Shown here: positions 1 through 10,118 of the stretch, one piece after another
Position numbering within the stretch: position 1 is the first letter of the stretch
Layout of the letters: each line of letters begins with the position of its first letter
Source of the DNA: Bordetella genomosp. 13
GTDB lineage: Bacteria; Pseudomonadota; Gammaproteobacteria; Burkholderiales; Burkholderiaceae_B
Length of the DNA stretch: 64,000 nucleotides
Assembly: GCF_007679965.1 (NCBI RefSeq)
Contig: NZ_VEHL01000004.1
Span: forward strand, 372,001-436,000
Direction: 5' to 3'
The notes under the pieces: model-generated
What the model saw: the letters and a program-made list of their open reading frames with translations, nothing else
Database searches by the model: none
Told to the model about the DNA's origin: nothing
Program-made: the position numbers and the translations under genes

Positions 1-456
1 CTTCCGCTGTTCCTGCTGGTGCTGTGGCTGGTGCTGAACCAGTCGCTGTCGGCCGGGCAGGTCGTGCTGGGCGCTGGCCTGGCCATCTGGCTGGCGTGGG
101 CCTCGCTGCGGCTGCGCCCGCTGGGCAGCCGCCCGCGGCGCCTGTGGCGCCTGGCGCCGCTCAGCGCGCGCATGGTGCTGGAGATCGTCAAGTCCAACAT
201 CGCCGTCGCCAAGCTGATCTGGCGTCCGGGCCGCGAACTGACGCCGGGTTTCATCACCGTGCCGCTGCGCCTGCGCGACCCGCACGGGCTGGCCGTGCTG
301 GTCTGCTGCCTGACCTACACGCCGGGCACCGTGGTGGTCGACCTCAAGCGCGGCCAGAGCGTGACGCTGCACGTGCTCGACCTGCAGAACGAAGAGGAGT
401 GGGTGGAGCTGATCCAGCAGCGCTACGAGCGCACCCTGATGGAGGTCTTCGAATGA
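1..456 (+). CDS. mrpE: Monovalent cation/H+ antiporter subunit E (5'-truncated by window edge)
   Basis: Membrane subunit E of an Mrp/Mnh/Pha-type multisubunit cation/proton antiporter. The frame is open from base 1, so the true start lies upstream; an internal GTG at 19 is only the first in-window start-like codon. The visible N-terminus is hydrophobic (LWLVLNQSLS, then a second helix), followed by a cytoplasmic-type C-terminal domain with the family sequences LTYTPGTVVVD and LDLQNEEEW. The stop overlaps the start of the next gene (ATGA), as is usual in these operons. Subunits A to D should lie before the window. Whether the transported ion is Na+ or K+ cannot be read from this subunit. Confidence 0.9.
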   Translation, partial: LPLFLLVLWLVLNQSLSAGQVVLGAGLAIWLAWASLRLRPLGSRPRRLWRLAPLSARMVLEIVKSNIAVAKLIWRPGRELTPGFITVPLRLRDPHGLAVLVCCLTYTPGTVVVDLKRGQSVTLHVLDLQNEEEWVELIQQRYERTLMEVFE

Positions 457-734
457 ACACGATGCTTTTCTGGGCCGCCTGGTTCGCGCTGCTGTGCTTC
501 GTGGCGGGCATGGGCTTCGCCGCGTTCCGCATGCTGCGCGGGCCCACGGCGCAAGACCGCGTGCTGGCGCTGGACGCCTTCTACATCAACGGCATGCTGG
601 CCATGCTGGCCCTGGGCGTGCGCTCCGGCGCCGAGGTGTACTTCGACGTGGCGCTGCTGATAGGCCTGTTCGGCTTCGTCGGTTCCACCGCCATGGCCAA
701 GTTCCTGCTGCGCGGCGAGGTGATCGAGCCATGA
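453..734 (+). CDS. mrpF: Monovalent cation/H+ antiporter subunit F
   Basis: Small (93 aa) inner-membrane subunit F of the antiporter. Three hydrophobic segments are visible: near the N-terminus (MLFWAAWFALLCFVAGMG), in the middle (ALDAFYINGMLAMLALGV), and at the C-terminus (VALLIGLFGFVGSTAMAKF). The family signature RGPTAQDRVLALD is present. The start is the ATG overlapping the subunit E stop by 4 nt, and the end overlaps subunit G in the same way, so E, F and G are translationally coupled in one operon. Length is normal for the family. Confidence 0.93.
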   Translation: MNTMLFWAAWFALLCFVAGMGFAAFRMLRGPTAQDRVLALDAFYINGMLAMLALGVRSGAEVYFDVALLIGLFGFVGSTAMAKFLLRGEVIEP

Positions 735-1081
735 ACGACATCCCGCTCTGGGCCTCCATACCGGCCTCCGTCCTGCTGGTGCTGTCGGGCCTGCTGGCCC
801 TGACGGGCTCGTCCGGCCTGGTGCGCTTTCGCACCTTCGTCACGCGCATCCATGCGCCCACGCTGGGCTCGACGCTGGGCGCGATGTGCATGCTGCTGGC
901 CTCCGCCCTGGTGTTTTCCGCGCAGTCAGGCCGCTTCGTGTTCCACGAGATCGTCATCGCGCTGCTGCTGCTGCTGACCTCGCCGGTGACGGCCATGCTG
1001 CTGATGCGCGCGTCCGTCTACCGCACGCGGCGCCGCGAGGACATCGAGGCCGAGGCGGCGAAGAAGGCGGAGGGGAAATAG
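731..1081 (+). CDS. mrpG: Monovalent cation/H+ antiporter subunit G
   Basis: Last subunit (116 aa) of the Mrp/Pha-type antiporter. It has three transmembrane segments and the subunit G sequences LTGSSGLVRFRTFVTRIHAPT and SPVTAMLLMRA, ending in a charged tail (RTRRREDIEAEAAKKAEGK). The start overlaps the subunit F stop by 4 nt. A strong intrinsic terminator begins about 40 bp downstream, marking the end of the operon. The antiporter would serve pH and cation homeostasis at the inner membrane. Confidence 0.93.
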   Translation: MNDIPLWASIPASVLLVLSGLLALTGSSGLVRFRTFVTRIHAPTLGSTLGAMCMLLASALVFSAQSGRFVFHEIVIALLLLLTSPVTAMLLMRASVYRTRRREDIEAEAAKKAEGK

Positions 1082-1122
1082 GTTTCGGCCGGCAGGCCAG
1101 GCTGGCGCACCCACGGCAATCC

Positions 1123-1162
1123 CAAGGCGCGACGGATATCTCATCCGTCGCGCCTTGTCTTT
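1123..1162 (+). terminator. Intrinsic terminator after the antiporter operon
   Basis: Perfect 15-bp inverted repeat (1123-1137 with 1143-1157), 5-nt loop, followed by a short T-rich run (TCTTT). It sits 41 bp after the subunit G stop. Confidence 0.85.
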
Positions 1163-1302
1163 ATGGAATAGCGTCCCCTATTTACGGTTTAGCGGGGCTT
1201 GTTACATTTTCAGGGGACCTCATCGCCGCAATCCCGTACCGTATGTCGGGTGAGTATTGCGGCGGACATCCTGTCCCGCCGACGGTTATTCAGGAGGGAT
1301 CC

Positions 1303-1893
1303 ATGCAGACTTCCGCTATTTCGCGTTTGACCACCCTGTGCGGCGCCCTGGCGCTTGGCGCGGCCATGCTGCCGGCCGTGTCCATGGCCCAGAAATCGGC
1401 CGACAAATCGGCCCAAGAGCAATACAAGATGGATGTCCAGCGCTGCAACGCCGGCCAGACGAACCAGGATCGCCGTACCTGCCTGCAAGAGGCAGGCGCC
1501 GCGCTGCAGGAATCGCGCCGCAACCGCCTGGACGACAAGCAGCAGGGCCGCTACGACCAAAATGCCATGCAGCGCTGCGCCGCGCTGCCCACGTCGCAGC
1601 AGCAGGACTGCATGACGCAGATGCAGTCGCCCACGCGTGTGCTGGGCAGCGTCGCAGGCGGCGGCGTGCTGCGCGAGACCGTGATCCAGGTGCCGGCCGG
1701 CACGCCGGGCGCCACGCCCGCTGCCCCCGCGCCGGGTTATGCGCCCCCGCCCGCGGGTGGCCAGGGCTACGCGCCCCCGCCGCCTCCGCCGGCCCCGGGC
1801 TCGGCGCCCGCCTCGGGCTATGCGCCTGCACCGGCTCCGGGCTACGCCCCGGCCGCGCCCGCCCCGGGCTACGCGCCGCCGCCCGTTCGCTGA
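1303..1893 (+). CDS. Secreted protein with Pro-rich GYAP-repeat C-terminus, unknown function
   Basis: A 196-aa protein of unrecognised family. The N-terminus is a clear Sec signal peptide (hydrophobic core GALALGAAMLPAVSMA, cleavage after SMA before QKSAD). The middle (about residues 28-110) is polar, rich in Gln/Arg, with four Cys that could form two disulfides (C45, C58, C89, C100 region). From about residue 125 it is a low-complexity Pro/Ala/Gly tail with repeated APGYAP units. A good Shine-Dalgarno (AGGAGGG) lies 6 nt before the ATG. It is monocistronic, bounded by terminators on both sides. The tail looks like a cell-wall or envelope spacer; that is inference. Confidence 0.75.
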   Translation: MQTSAISRLTTLCGALALGAAMLPAVSMAQKSADKSAQEQYKMDVQRCNAGQTNQDRRTCLQEAGAALQESRRNRLDDKQQGRYDQNAMQRCAALPTSQQQDCMTQMQSPTRVLGSVAGGGVLRETVIQVPAGTPGATPAAPAPGYAPPPAGGQGYAPPPPPPAPGSAPASGYAPAPAPGYAPAAPAPGYAPPPVR

Positions 1894-1924
1894 TCGCCGC
1901 GCGGTCCAGCCAGACCGTTGCGCC

Positions 1925-1955
1925 AAAAGCCGGGCACGCGTTGCCCGGCTTTTTC
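1925..1955 (+). terminator. Intrinsic terminator after the Pro-rich protein gene
   Basis: Stem AAAAGCCGGGCA / TGCCCGGCTTTT (1925-1936 with 1942-1953), 5-nt loop. The A-run on the left and T-run on the right make it potentially bidirectional. Confidence 0.85.
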
Positions 1956-2118
1956 ATTGTGAGTTCAGGTCGACGCAAGGCGCATGCCCTGCATGTCCCT
2001 CCGTCCCGTGACCCGGCAGTCCCGCTGCGCGTGTCCACGCGCTAAAACCGTTACCAATTTTGGTGAGGTCACGGCAATCAGGCAAAATGTCGGCTGTCTC
2101 TCAGAACACGCCCTTGCC

Positions 2119-4635
<2,517 letters not shown>

Positions 4636-4712
4636 CGTACCGCGTGCGCGGGCTGGCGGTTCGATCCGCCAGCCGCCGCGCCGGCCGATCGGTTGGCGGC
4701 GGCGCGCGAGGC

Positions 4713-5501
4713 TTATGAAGCCGGCACCCATGCCGGCTTGCGCTTCTCCAGGAACGACGCCATCCCCTCCAGGGCATCCGCGCTGGCGCGCCGCGCGGCC
4801 AGGCGATCGGCCGTCTCTTCCATCAACGCCTGATCGATCGGCGCACCCGCCACGTCTCGCACCAGCGCCTTGCAATCGGCCACGGCCTCGGGCGAGGTCA
4901 TCATGAACGCGCCCAGCAATTCGTTGATGCGCATATCCACTTCGTCGGCCGGCGCCAGCTCGTGCACCAGTCCCAGCCGCCAAGCTTCGGCGGCGTCGAA
5001 CTGTTCCCCGGTCAGGAACCAACGGCCCGCCGCGCGCGCGCCGATGGCGCGCAGCACGTAGGGCGAGATCATGGCGGGGATCAGGCCCAGGCGCGTTTCC
5101 GACAGGCCGAAACGCGCCTCGTGCGCCGCCACCGCGATGTCGCACGCCGCGGCCAGGCCCACGCCGCCCGCCAGGCAATGGCCGTGCACGCGCGCGATGG
5201 TAGGCTTGGGGCAGGTGTAGATAAGCTGCAGCAGCGTGGTCAGCGCCAGGGCATCCGCGCGGTTGTCGGACGCGGGCGCCGCCGCGCTGGCGCGCATGTG
5301 GTTCAGGTCGGCACCGGCGCAGAAGGCCTTGCCGCGGCCGGCCAGCACGATAGCGCGCACCTCGTCGTCGCCCGCCAGTCCGCCGAACACCTCGGTCAGC
5401 TCGGCGATCATGCGCGGATCCAGCGCATTGCGCTGGTCCGGGCGGTTCATCCAGACCACGGCGGTCTGCGGGCCGTAGGCCACTTCCAGCGTTTGCAGCA
5501 T
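4713..5501 (-). CDS. Enoyl-CoA hydratase/isomerase family protein (methylglutaconyl-CoA hydratase-like)
   Basis: Crotonase-fold protein, 262 aa. It carries the oxyanion-hole sequences GKAFCAGADLNHM and HGHCLAGGVGLAAACD. The catalytic Glu in SETRLGLIPA (E135) is kept, while the other crotonase Glu position is Gly (GGVGLA), as in LiuC/AtuE-type hydratases of leucine and isoprenoid catabolism; the HGHCLAGGVGL and FGLSETRLGLIPA sequences resemble LiuC. It is the last gene of the TRAP operon, 29 nt after dctM, with an AGGAG Shine-Dalgarno. The context suggests the transporter brings in an acid that is activated to a CoA thioester; that is inference. Confidence 0.85.
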   Translation of the reverse strand: MLQTLEVAYGPQTAVVWMNRPDQRNALDPRMIAELTEVFGGLAGDDEVRAIVLAGRGKAFCAGADLNHMRASAAAPASDNRADALALTTLLQLIYTCPKPTIARVHGHCLAGGVGLAAACDIAVAAHEARFGLSETRLGLIPAMISPYVLRAIGARAAGRWFLTGEQFDAAEAWRLGLVHELAPADEVDMRINELLGAFMMTSPEAVADCKALVRDVAGAPIDQALMEETADRLAARRASADALEGMASFLEKRKPAWVPAS

Positions 5502-5530
5502 GTCGTTCGTCTCCTGTCTCAGTCCATGTA

Positions 5531-7525
5531 TCACCGGTATAGCACTGTCGGCAGCCACAGGCCGATGCCGGGGAACATGTACAGCAGGAAGATCGCCACG
5601 ACCTGGATGCCCATGAAGGGCATCATGCCCAGGAAGATCTGGTTCAGCGTGACGTGCGGCGGCGACACGCCCTTCAGGTAGAAGGCCGACATGGCCACCG
5701 GCGGCGACAGGAAGGCCGTCTGCAAGTTCAGCGCCACCAGCAGGCCGAAGAACAGCGGGTCGATGCCGAAGGCATTGAGCAGCGGCACGAAGATCGGCAT
5801 GAAGATGACGATGATCTCGGTCCACTCCAGCGGCCAGCCCAGCAGGAAGATGATGACCTGCGCCAGCAGCAGGAACTGGATCGGCGTGAGGCCCAGCGAC
5901 AGCACCCATTGCTCGATCAGGCTCTGCCCGCCCAGCAGCGCGAAGGCCGCCGAGAAGATCGACGAGCCCACGAACAGCCAGCACACCATCGCGCTGGTCT
6001 TGGCCGTCAGGAACACGGACTCCCGCAGCACGGGCAGCGTCAGGCGCCGGTATGCCAACGCGAGCAGCGCGCCCCCCATCGCGCCCATGGCGGCGGCCTC
6101 GCTGGGCGTGGCCAGGCCGAACGCGATCGATCCCAGCACGGCGGCGATCATCACCGCCAGCGGGAAGAACGAGCCCAGCAGCATCTTGAAGATCTCCAGG
6201 CGCGCCCAGGTCAGCAGGCCGTAGAACGCGGCCAGGATGGCGACGCAGACGCCCAGGAAGATCCAGAAACCCTGCGGGGCGGAGCGGCGTTCGGGGACGG
6301 CGGGATCGCCGGCGGCAGGCGCGGCGCCGGGCGGCTGCGTGGCCTGCGGGGGCGCCGCGCCGGGCGGTTCGGACAGGCCACCGCCCGCCTGCGTCGTACC
6401 CGGCGGTTCGGACAGCCCCGAGCCGCCTTCGGCCGGCGGTTCCTGCAAGCCGCCTTCCACCGGCGGCTCGGCCAGTCCGCCTTCCATGGGCGGCTCCGCC
6501 AGGCCCGAGTCGAACTGGCTGGATCCCAGCTGCAATTCCGCCGGGATTTCGTAGGTCTCCGCGGGCTTGGTGACGCCGCGATGCACCACGCCTATCAGCA
6601 GCACGACGACCAGCACCGGCAGCATGGCGACCAGCAGGTTGCGCAGCACGTAGCCGGAAGCGACGCCGCCCGGGCGCCGGCCGCCGAACAGCGCGGACAG
6701 CATGCCCGGCACCGCATGGCGGTGGTTGCCCTGCGCCAGCGCGGCGGTCGCGGGGGGCAGGGGAACGTGGCGTTCGTTCTCGGGCAGGGGCGGCGCCATG
6801 TCGGGCCGCAGCTTCGCGACGATGATGACGTACAGCATGTACAGCCCGGCCAGCATGATGCCTGGGAACAGCGCCCCGGCATAAAGCTGGACGACGGAGG
6901 TGCCGGTGGTGGCGCCGTAGACGATCAGCATCACCGACGGCGGCAGCAGGATGCCCAGGCAGCCACCGGCCGTGATGGCGCCCGCCGTCAGCCGCACGCT
7001 GTAGCCGGCCTTCATCATGGCGGGCATGGCCAGCAGGCCCATCAGCGTGACCACCGCGCCGACGATGCCGGTGGCGGTGGCGAAGATGGCGCAGGTGGCC
7101 AGCGTGGCCACGGCCAGCGCGCCCGGCACGCGCGCCAGCGCCAGGTGCATCGAGCGGAACAGCTTTTCGATCAGGTTGGCGCGCTCGACCAGGTAGCCCA
7201 TGAACACGAACAGCGGGATCGAGATCAGCGAGTCGTTGGTCATGGTGGCATAGGTCCGCTGCACCATCAGGTCCAGCGTCTGGCCCAGCGAGCGTCCCCC
7301 GTCGCCGCTTTGCATGAAATAGGCGAAGAAGGTGAACAGCACGCCCATGCCCATCAGCGTGAAGGCGGTCGGGAAGCCCAGCATGATGGCCACCACGATC
7401 AGCGCCAGCATCAGCAGGCCGATGTGTCCGGTCTGCAGGCTGCCCCACGGCGTGAGGAACGCGATCATCAGCAGCACCAGCCCGATGCAGGACAGGCCGA
7501 ACCACAAAGCCTTGTTGATCTTCAT
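5531..7525 (-). CDS. dctM: TRAP transporter large permease with EPP-repeat insertion
   Basis: Large (DctM-type) membrane subunit of a tripartite ATP-independent periplasmic transporter. At 664 aa it is far longer than the usual 420-450. Family sequences include ATATGIVGAVVTLMGLLAMPAM, GGCLGILLPPSVMLIVYG, and the C-terminal GWPLEWTEI and NLQTAFLSPPVA. Between residues about 240 and 415 lies an insertion with an extra hydrophobic segment (about 295-313), then a low-complexity stretch (about 337-395) with five GL(A/Q/S)EPP units and a Pro/Ala/Gln run; membrane helices resume at about 417. It overlaps dctQ by 4 nt. Confidence 0.9.
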   Translation of the reverse strand: MKINKALWFGLSCIGLVLLMIAFLTPWGSLQTGHIGLLMLALIVVAIMLGFPTAFTLMGMGVLFTFFAYFMQSGDGGRSLGQTLDLMVQRTYATMTNDSLISIPLFVFMGYLVERANLIEKLFRSMHLALARVPGALAVATLATCAIFATATGIVGAVVTLMGLLAMPAMMKAGYSVRLTAGAITAGGCLGILLPPSVMLIVYGATTGTSVVQLYAGALFPGIMLAGLYMLYVIIVAKLRPDMAPPLPENERHVPLPPATAALAQGNHRHAVPGMLSALFGGRRPGGVASGYVLRNLLVAMLPVLVVVLLIGVVHRGVTKPAETYEIPAELQLGSSQFDSGLAEPPMEGGLAEPPVEGGLQEPPAEGGSGLSEPPGTTQAGGGLSEPPGAAPPQATQPPGAAPAAGDPAVPERRSAPQGFWIFLGVCVAILAAFYGLLTWARLEIFKMLLGSFFPLAVMIAAVLGSIAFGLATPSEAAAMGAMGGALLALAYRRLTLPVLRESVFLTAKTSAMVCWLFVGSSIFSAAFALLGGQSLIEQWVLSLGLTPIQFLLLAQVIIFLLGWPLEWTEIIVIFMPIFVPLLNAFGIDPLFFGLLVALNLQTAFLSPPVAMSAFYLKGVSPPHVTLNQIFLGMMPFMGIQVVAIFLLYMFPGIGLWLPTVLYR

Positions 7526-8145
7526 CGGGTCTGCTCCCCTTCGGTGACGTAGCGGTCCAGCCTGGCGATGTCTTCGTCTTTCACGTTCACCATTTCCTTG
7601 AGCTTGTCGACGTCGACTTCCTCGACGTCCTCTTCGCGCGAGGGCCAGGCGCCGCGTTGCAGGCAGAGCACGCAGCGCAGGATCTCGGCCACGCCCTGCA
7701 GCAGCAGCACGGCGCCGGCCGCGGGGATGAAGGCCTTGAAGGGATAGATGGGCGGTCCGTTGGCCATCAGCGAGGAGTGCTCGCGGATCGCGATGGAATA
7801 GCCGGCGTAGTACCAGCCCGCCCATACCAGGGCCACCACGCCGGGGATGAAGAAAGCGATGTACAGGACGAGGTCCAGCGAGGCCTGCACGCGCGCCGGC
7901 AGAAAGCCGTACAGGATGTCGCCGCGTACGTGGCCGCTCTTGGCCAGTGTATAGGCCCCGGCCATCATGAACAGGATGCCGTAGTACATCATCTGCATGT
8001 CGAAGGCCCAGGCGCTGGGCTGGTTCAGCAGGTAGCGCGCGGCCACCTCCCAGCAGACGTGCACGGTCAGCACCACGATCAGCCAGGCGAAAGCCTGTCC
8101 GACCCAGGTCGAGATGCGGTCTATGGAGCGTATGAATCGGATCAT
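7522..8145 (-). CDS. dctQ: TRAP transporter small permease
   Basis: DctQ-type subunit, 207 aa. It has four hydrophobic segments (AFAWLIVVLTVHVCWEVAARY, MMYYGILFMMAGAYTLA, LVLYIAFFIPGVVALVWAG, FIPAAGAVLLLQGVAEIL) and the family sequence SGHVRGDILYGFLP. The C-terminus, about 40 residues, is acidic and probably cytoplasmic (REEDVEEVDVDKLKEMV). Its stop overlaps the dctM start; dctP lies 154 bp upstream. It would form the membrane complex with DctM that receives substrate from the DctP receptor. Confidence 0.92.
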   Translation of the reverse strand: MIRFIRSIDRISTWVGQAFAWLIVVLTVHVCWEVAARYLLNQPSAWAFDMQMMYYGILFMMAGAYTLAKSGHVRGDILYGFLPARVQASLDLVLYIAFFIPGVVALVWAGWYYAGYSIAIREHSSLMANGPPIYPFKAFIPAAGAVLLLQGVAEILRCVLCLQRGAWPSREEDVEEVDVDKLKEMVNVKDEDIARLDRYVTEGEQTR

Positions 8146-8299
8146 CGGACGTCCCGGTGTAGACGCGTGGAGGCCCGGGCGCGGCAGGCGGCGTGCGGCC
8201 GGTGCGGACCAGGGCGGATGTCAGCGGTGGGGCGGCGCCGCGCCATGCCGGCCGCGGCCGGCACGAAGCGGCTGCGGCGCGGGGGGCGAGGCCCGGGAC

Positions 8300-9424
8300 T
8301 TACGCGGGCTTGCTGCTGCGCGCGAAGTAGTGGTTGTAGGCCATCCGGTAGTTGACGGTGGTGTCGCCGTGCCAGCGGCCGATGCGCTCGGCGAAGGCGC
8401 GCTGCGAATCCAGCACCTTCTTGAACAGCGGATTCTCGGCCGCGCGCTTGGCGATCATGTCGTCCCAGATCTTCAGCTGCGTCTGCAGGATGGCGTCGGG
8501 CGTCTTGTAGAACTTGACGCTGTGGTCCTTCTGCAGCTTGACGTAGTCTTGCGAATAGCGGTGCGCCGCCTTCCAGGACATGTCGGCGCTGCTGGCCTGC
8601 GCGGCATAGCGCAGCAGGTGGCGCAGGTGCTCGGGCAGGGCGTCGTACTTGGCCTTGTTGAACATCACCTCGAACTGCTCCGCGCTCTGGTGGAAGCTCT
8701 GCAGCATGCACACCTTGGACACGTCCGCGAAGCCCAGCGACAGGTCCGACGAGGCGTTGTTGAACTCGGCGCCGTCCAGCAGGCCGCGGTCCAGCGCGGG
8801 CACGATCTCGCCGCCGGGCAGGGCGTTCACGGCCGCGCCCATGGCGGTATACATGTCGATGGCCAGGCCGACGGTGCGGAACTTCAGGCCCTTGACGTCC
8901 TCGACCTTGGTGACGGGCTTCTTGAACCAGCCGAACGGCTGGGTGGGCATGGGGCCGTACATCAGCGACACCACGTTCACGCCCATGGCCTTCTGGATCT
9001 CCTGCAGCAGCTCCTTGCCGCCGCCGTACTCGTGCCAGGCCAGCAGCATGTTGGCGTCCATGCCATACGAGGGACCCGAACCCCACAGCGCCACCGCGGT
9101 GTTCTTGCCATACCAATAGGCCACCACCCCGTGGCCGCCGTCCAGCGTGCCGGCCGACACGGCATCCAGCAGGTCGAAGGCCTTGACCACGGCGCCAGCC
9201 GGCAGCACCTCGATCTTTAACTGGCCGCCCGCCATGTCGTTGACCTTCTTGGCGTAGTCGACGGCGAACTCGTGGAAGATGTCGGTGGCCGGCCAGGTGC
9301 TCTGGAAGCGCAGGCTGACGGGCGTCTGGGCGCTGACGATGGCGGGAAATCCCAGCGCCGCGGTGCCCGCGACGGCGGTGGCGCCAGAGATGAATTTGCG
9401 GCGGGACTGCGTAACGTGTTGCAT
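8300..9424 (-). CDS. dctP: TRAP transporter periplasmic receptor (Tat signal)
   Basis: Solute-binding protein of the DctP family, 374 aa. The N-terminus has a twin-arginine motif (SRRKFISG) and a weakly hydrophobic core ending in IVSAQ, so export through Tat in folded form is likely. The mature part shows the family pattern, including YWYGKNTAVALWGSGPSYG, GLKFRTVGLAIDMYTAMG and LDRGLLDGAEFNN. The GSGPSYGMDA region resembles receptors of the 2-oxoacid/aromatic acid type (TakP/FcbT1-like), but the ligand cannot be told from sequence. First gene of the operon dctP-dctQ-dctM-hydratase; the 154 bp between dctP and dctQ hold no gene. Confidence 0.9.
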   Translation of the reverse strand: MQHVTQSRRKFISGATAVAGTAALGFPAIVSAQTPVSLRFQSTWPATDIFHEFAVDYAKKVNDMAGGQLKIEVLPAGAVVKAFDLLDAVSAGTLDGGHGVVAYWYGKNTAVALWGSGPSYGMDANMLLAWHEYGGGKELLQEIQKAMGVNVVSLMYGPMPTQPFGWFKKPVTKVEDVKGLKFRTVGLAIDMYTAMGAAVNALPGGEIVPALDRGLLDGAEFNNASSDLSLGFADVSKVCMLQSFHQSAEQFEVMFNKAKYDALPEHLRHLLRYAAQASSADMSWKAAHRYSQDYVKLQKDHSVKFYKTPDAILQTQLKIWDDMIAKRAAENPLFKKVLDSQRAFAERIGRWHGDTTVNYRMAYNHYFARSSKPA

Positions 9425-10118
9425 GGTTCGTTGTCTCCTGGATGGACTACATGGACCAGCTCGTTGTTACTGCGAGGTGTGTTTTCTGTCTCTGCCGGAC
9501 GGGCTGCGGACGTCCTGGGCGGCTCGGTCGTTCGTATTTGTGTTCCGATGCAGGAAAGCAATGGCAAGCCGCTTCGAGATTAAAGCTGTCTGAAAGGATT
9601 CTGACAATAAGCTGATGACCAGTGATAACCCGGGGGCGGGACGAATGGCTGATGGGCGAGGGGCGTTGTTTGAGGTCTCTTCATGCGTCGGATTTCGCTC
9701 TTGTGGCGCAGGCGAGGTCCCTGCGAAGTCCCGTCCTCGCGCTGTCGCGCTGCGGGCGCGACTTCTCCGGGACCTCGCCGGCTCGCAGCCGCGTAATCCG
9801 GAGGGTGAAGCGTTCTCGGGGATTGACGACGCTTGAGCCTGGGGCATGACGGAGGACTTCCGCCCGCAGCGCGAAAGCGCGAGGACGGGAGTACGCAGTC
9901 CTGCCCCAGGCGCGCAAGAACTCAAATCCCCAACGACGAGACACTCTCCGGTCCAAAGACAACCCGAAGCCAACGCAAAAAACACCAGGCAGGCAATCGA
10001 AACGCCGCCTTGGTAAACTCATGGGTTTCCCCCAGCCGCCCGCCGCGATGTGCAGACGCATCCGCATGCATATCCGCACCCCGCGGGCCGCGCATCGTAC
10101 AAAGAGCCCCCAGCCACC
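9425..10118. other. 694-bp intergenic region without a convincing gene
   Basis: Lies between the divergent dctP (minus) and ABC-F (plus) genes. Short open frames here are not in a start/Shine-Dalgarno context and change composition at the palindromes. The central part (9711-9918) is a pair of inverted repeat elements, listed separately. The stretch next to dctP (9425-9650) has lower GC and should hold its promoter. No tRNA or protein remnant was recognised. Confidence 0.6.
9711..9918. repeat. Inverted pair of palindromic repeat elements (BIME/REP-like)
   Basis: Module 1: arms 9711-9730 and 9760-9779 are inverted repeats matching at 18 of 20 positions. Module 2: arms 9832-9846 and 9902-9918 share GCCTGGGGCA/TGCCCCAGGC. 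The centres of the modules, 9729-9758 and 9861-9890, are reverse complements of each other with one mismatch in 30. So the same core occurs twice in opposite orientation, 102 bp apart. This is the organisation of bacterial interspersed palindromic elements. No transposase or coding remnant accompanies it. Confidence 0.75.

Noticed and set aside
1740..1890. Tandem-repeat or CRISPR-like array
   Set aside because: The repetition is coding, made of GYAP-type units in the Pro-rich tail of an exported protein, with no spacer structure.
4713..7505. 930-codon frame that continues upstream from the hydratase through dctM
   Set aside because: Only the last 262 codons have crotonase features; the rest is an off-frame reading of dctM. 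An in-frame ATG with a good Shine-Dalgarno starts the hydratase.
5654..7552. 632-codon open frame on the plus strand, antisense to dctM
   Set aside because: High GC leaves long stop-free frames opposite real genes. The translation is Gln/Arg/His-rich with no domain, and dctM on the other strand has clear family sequence.
9615..9985. Several short frames in the 9.4-10.1 kb intergenic region
   Set aside because: They cross the palindromic repeats and consist of Arg/Ala/Ser-rich shadow sequence without recognisable domains.
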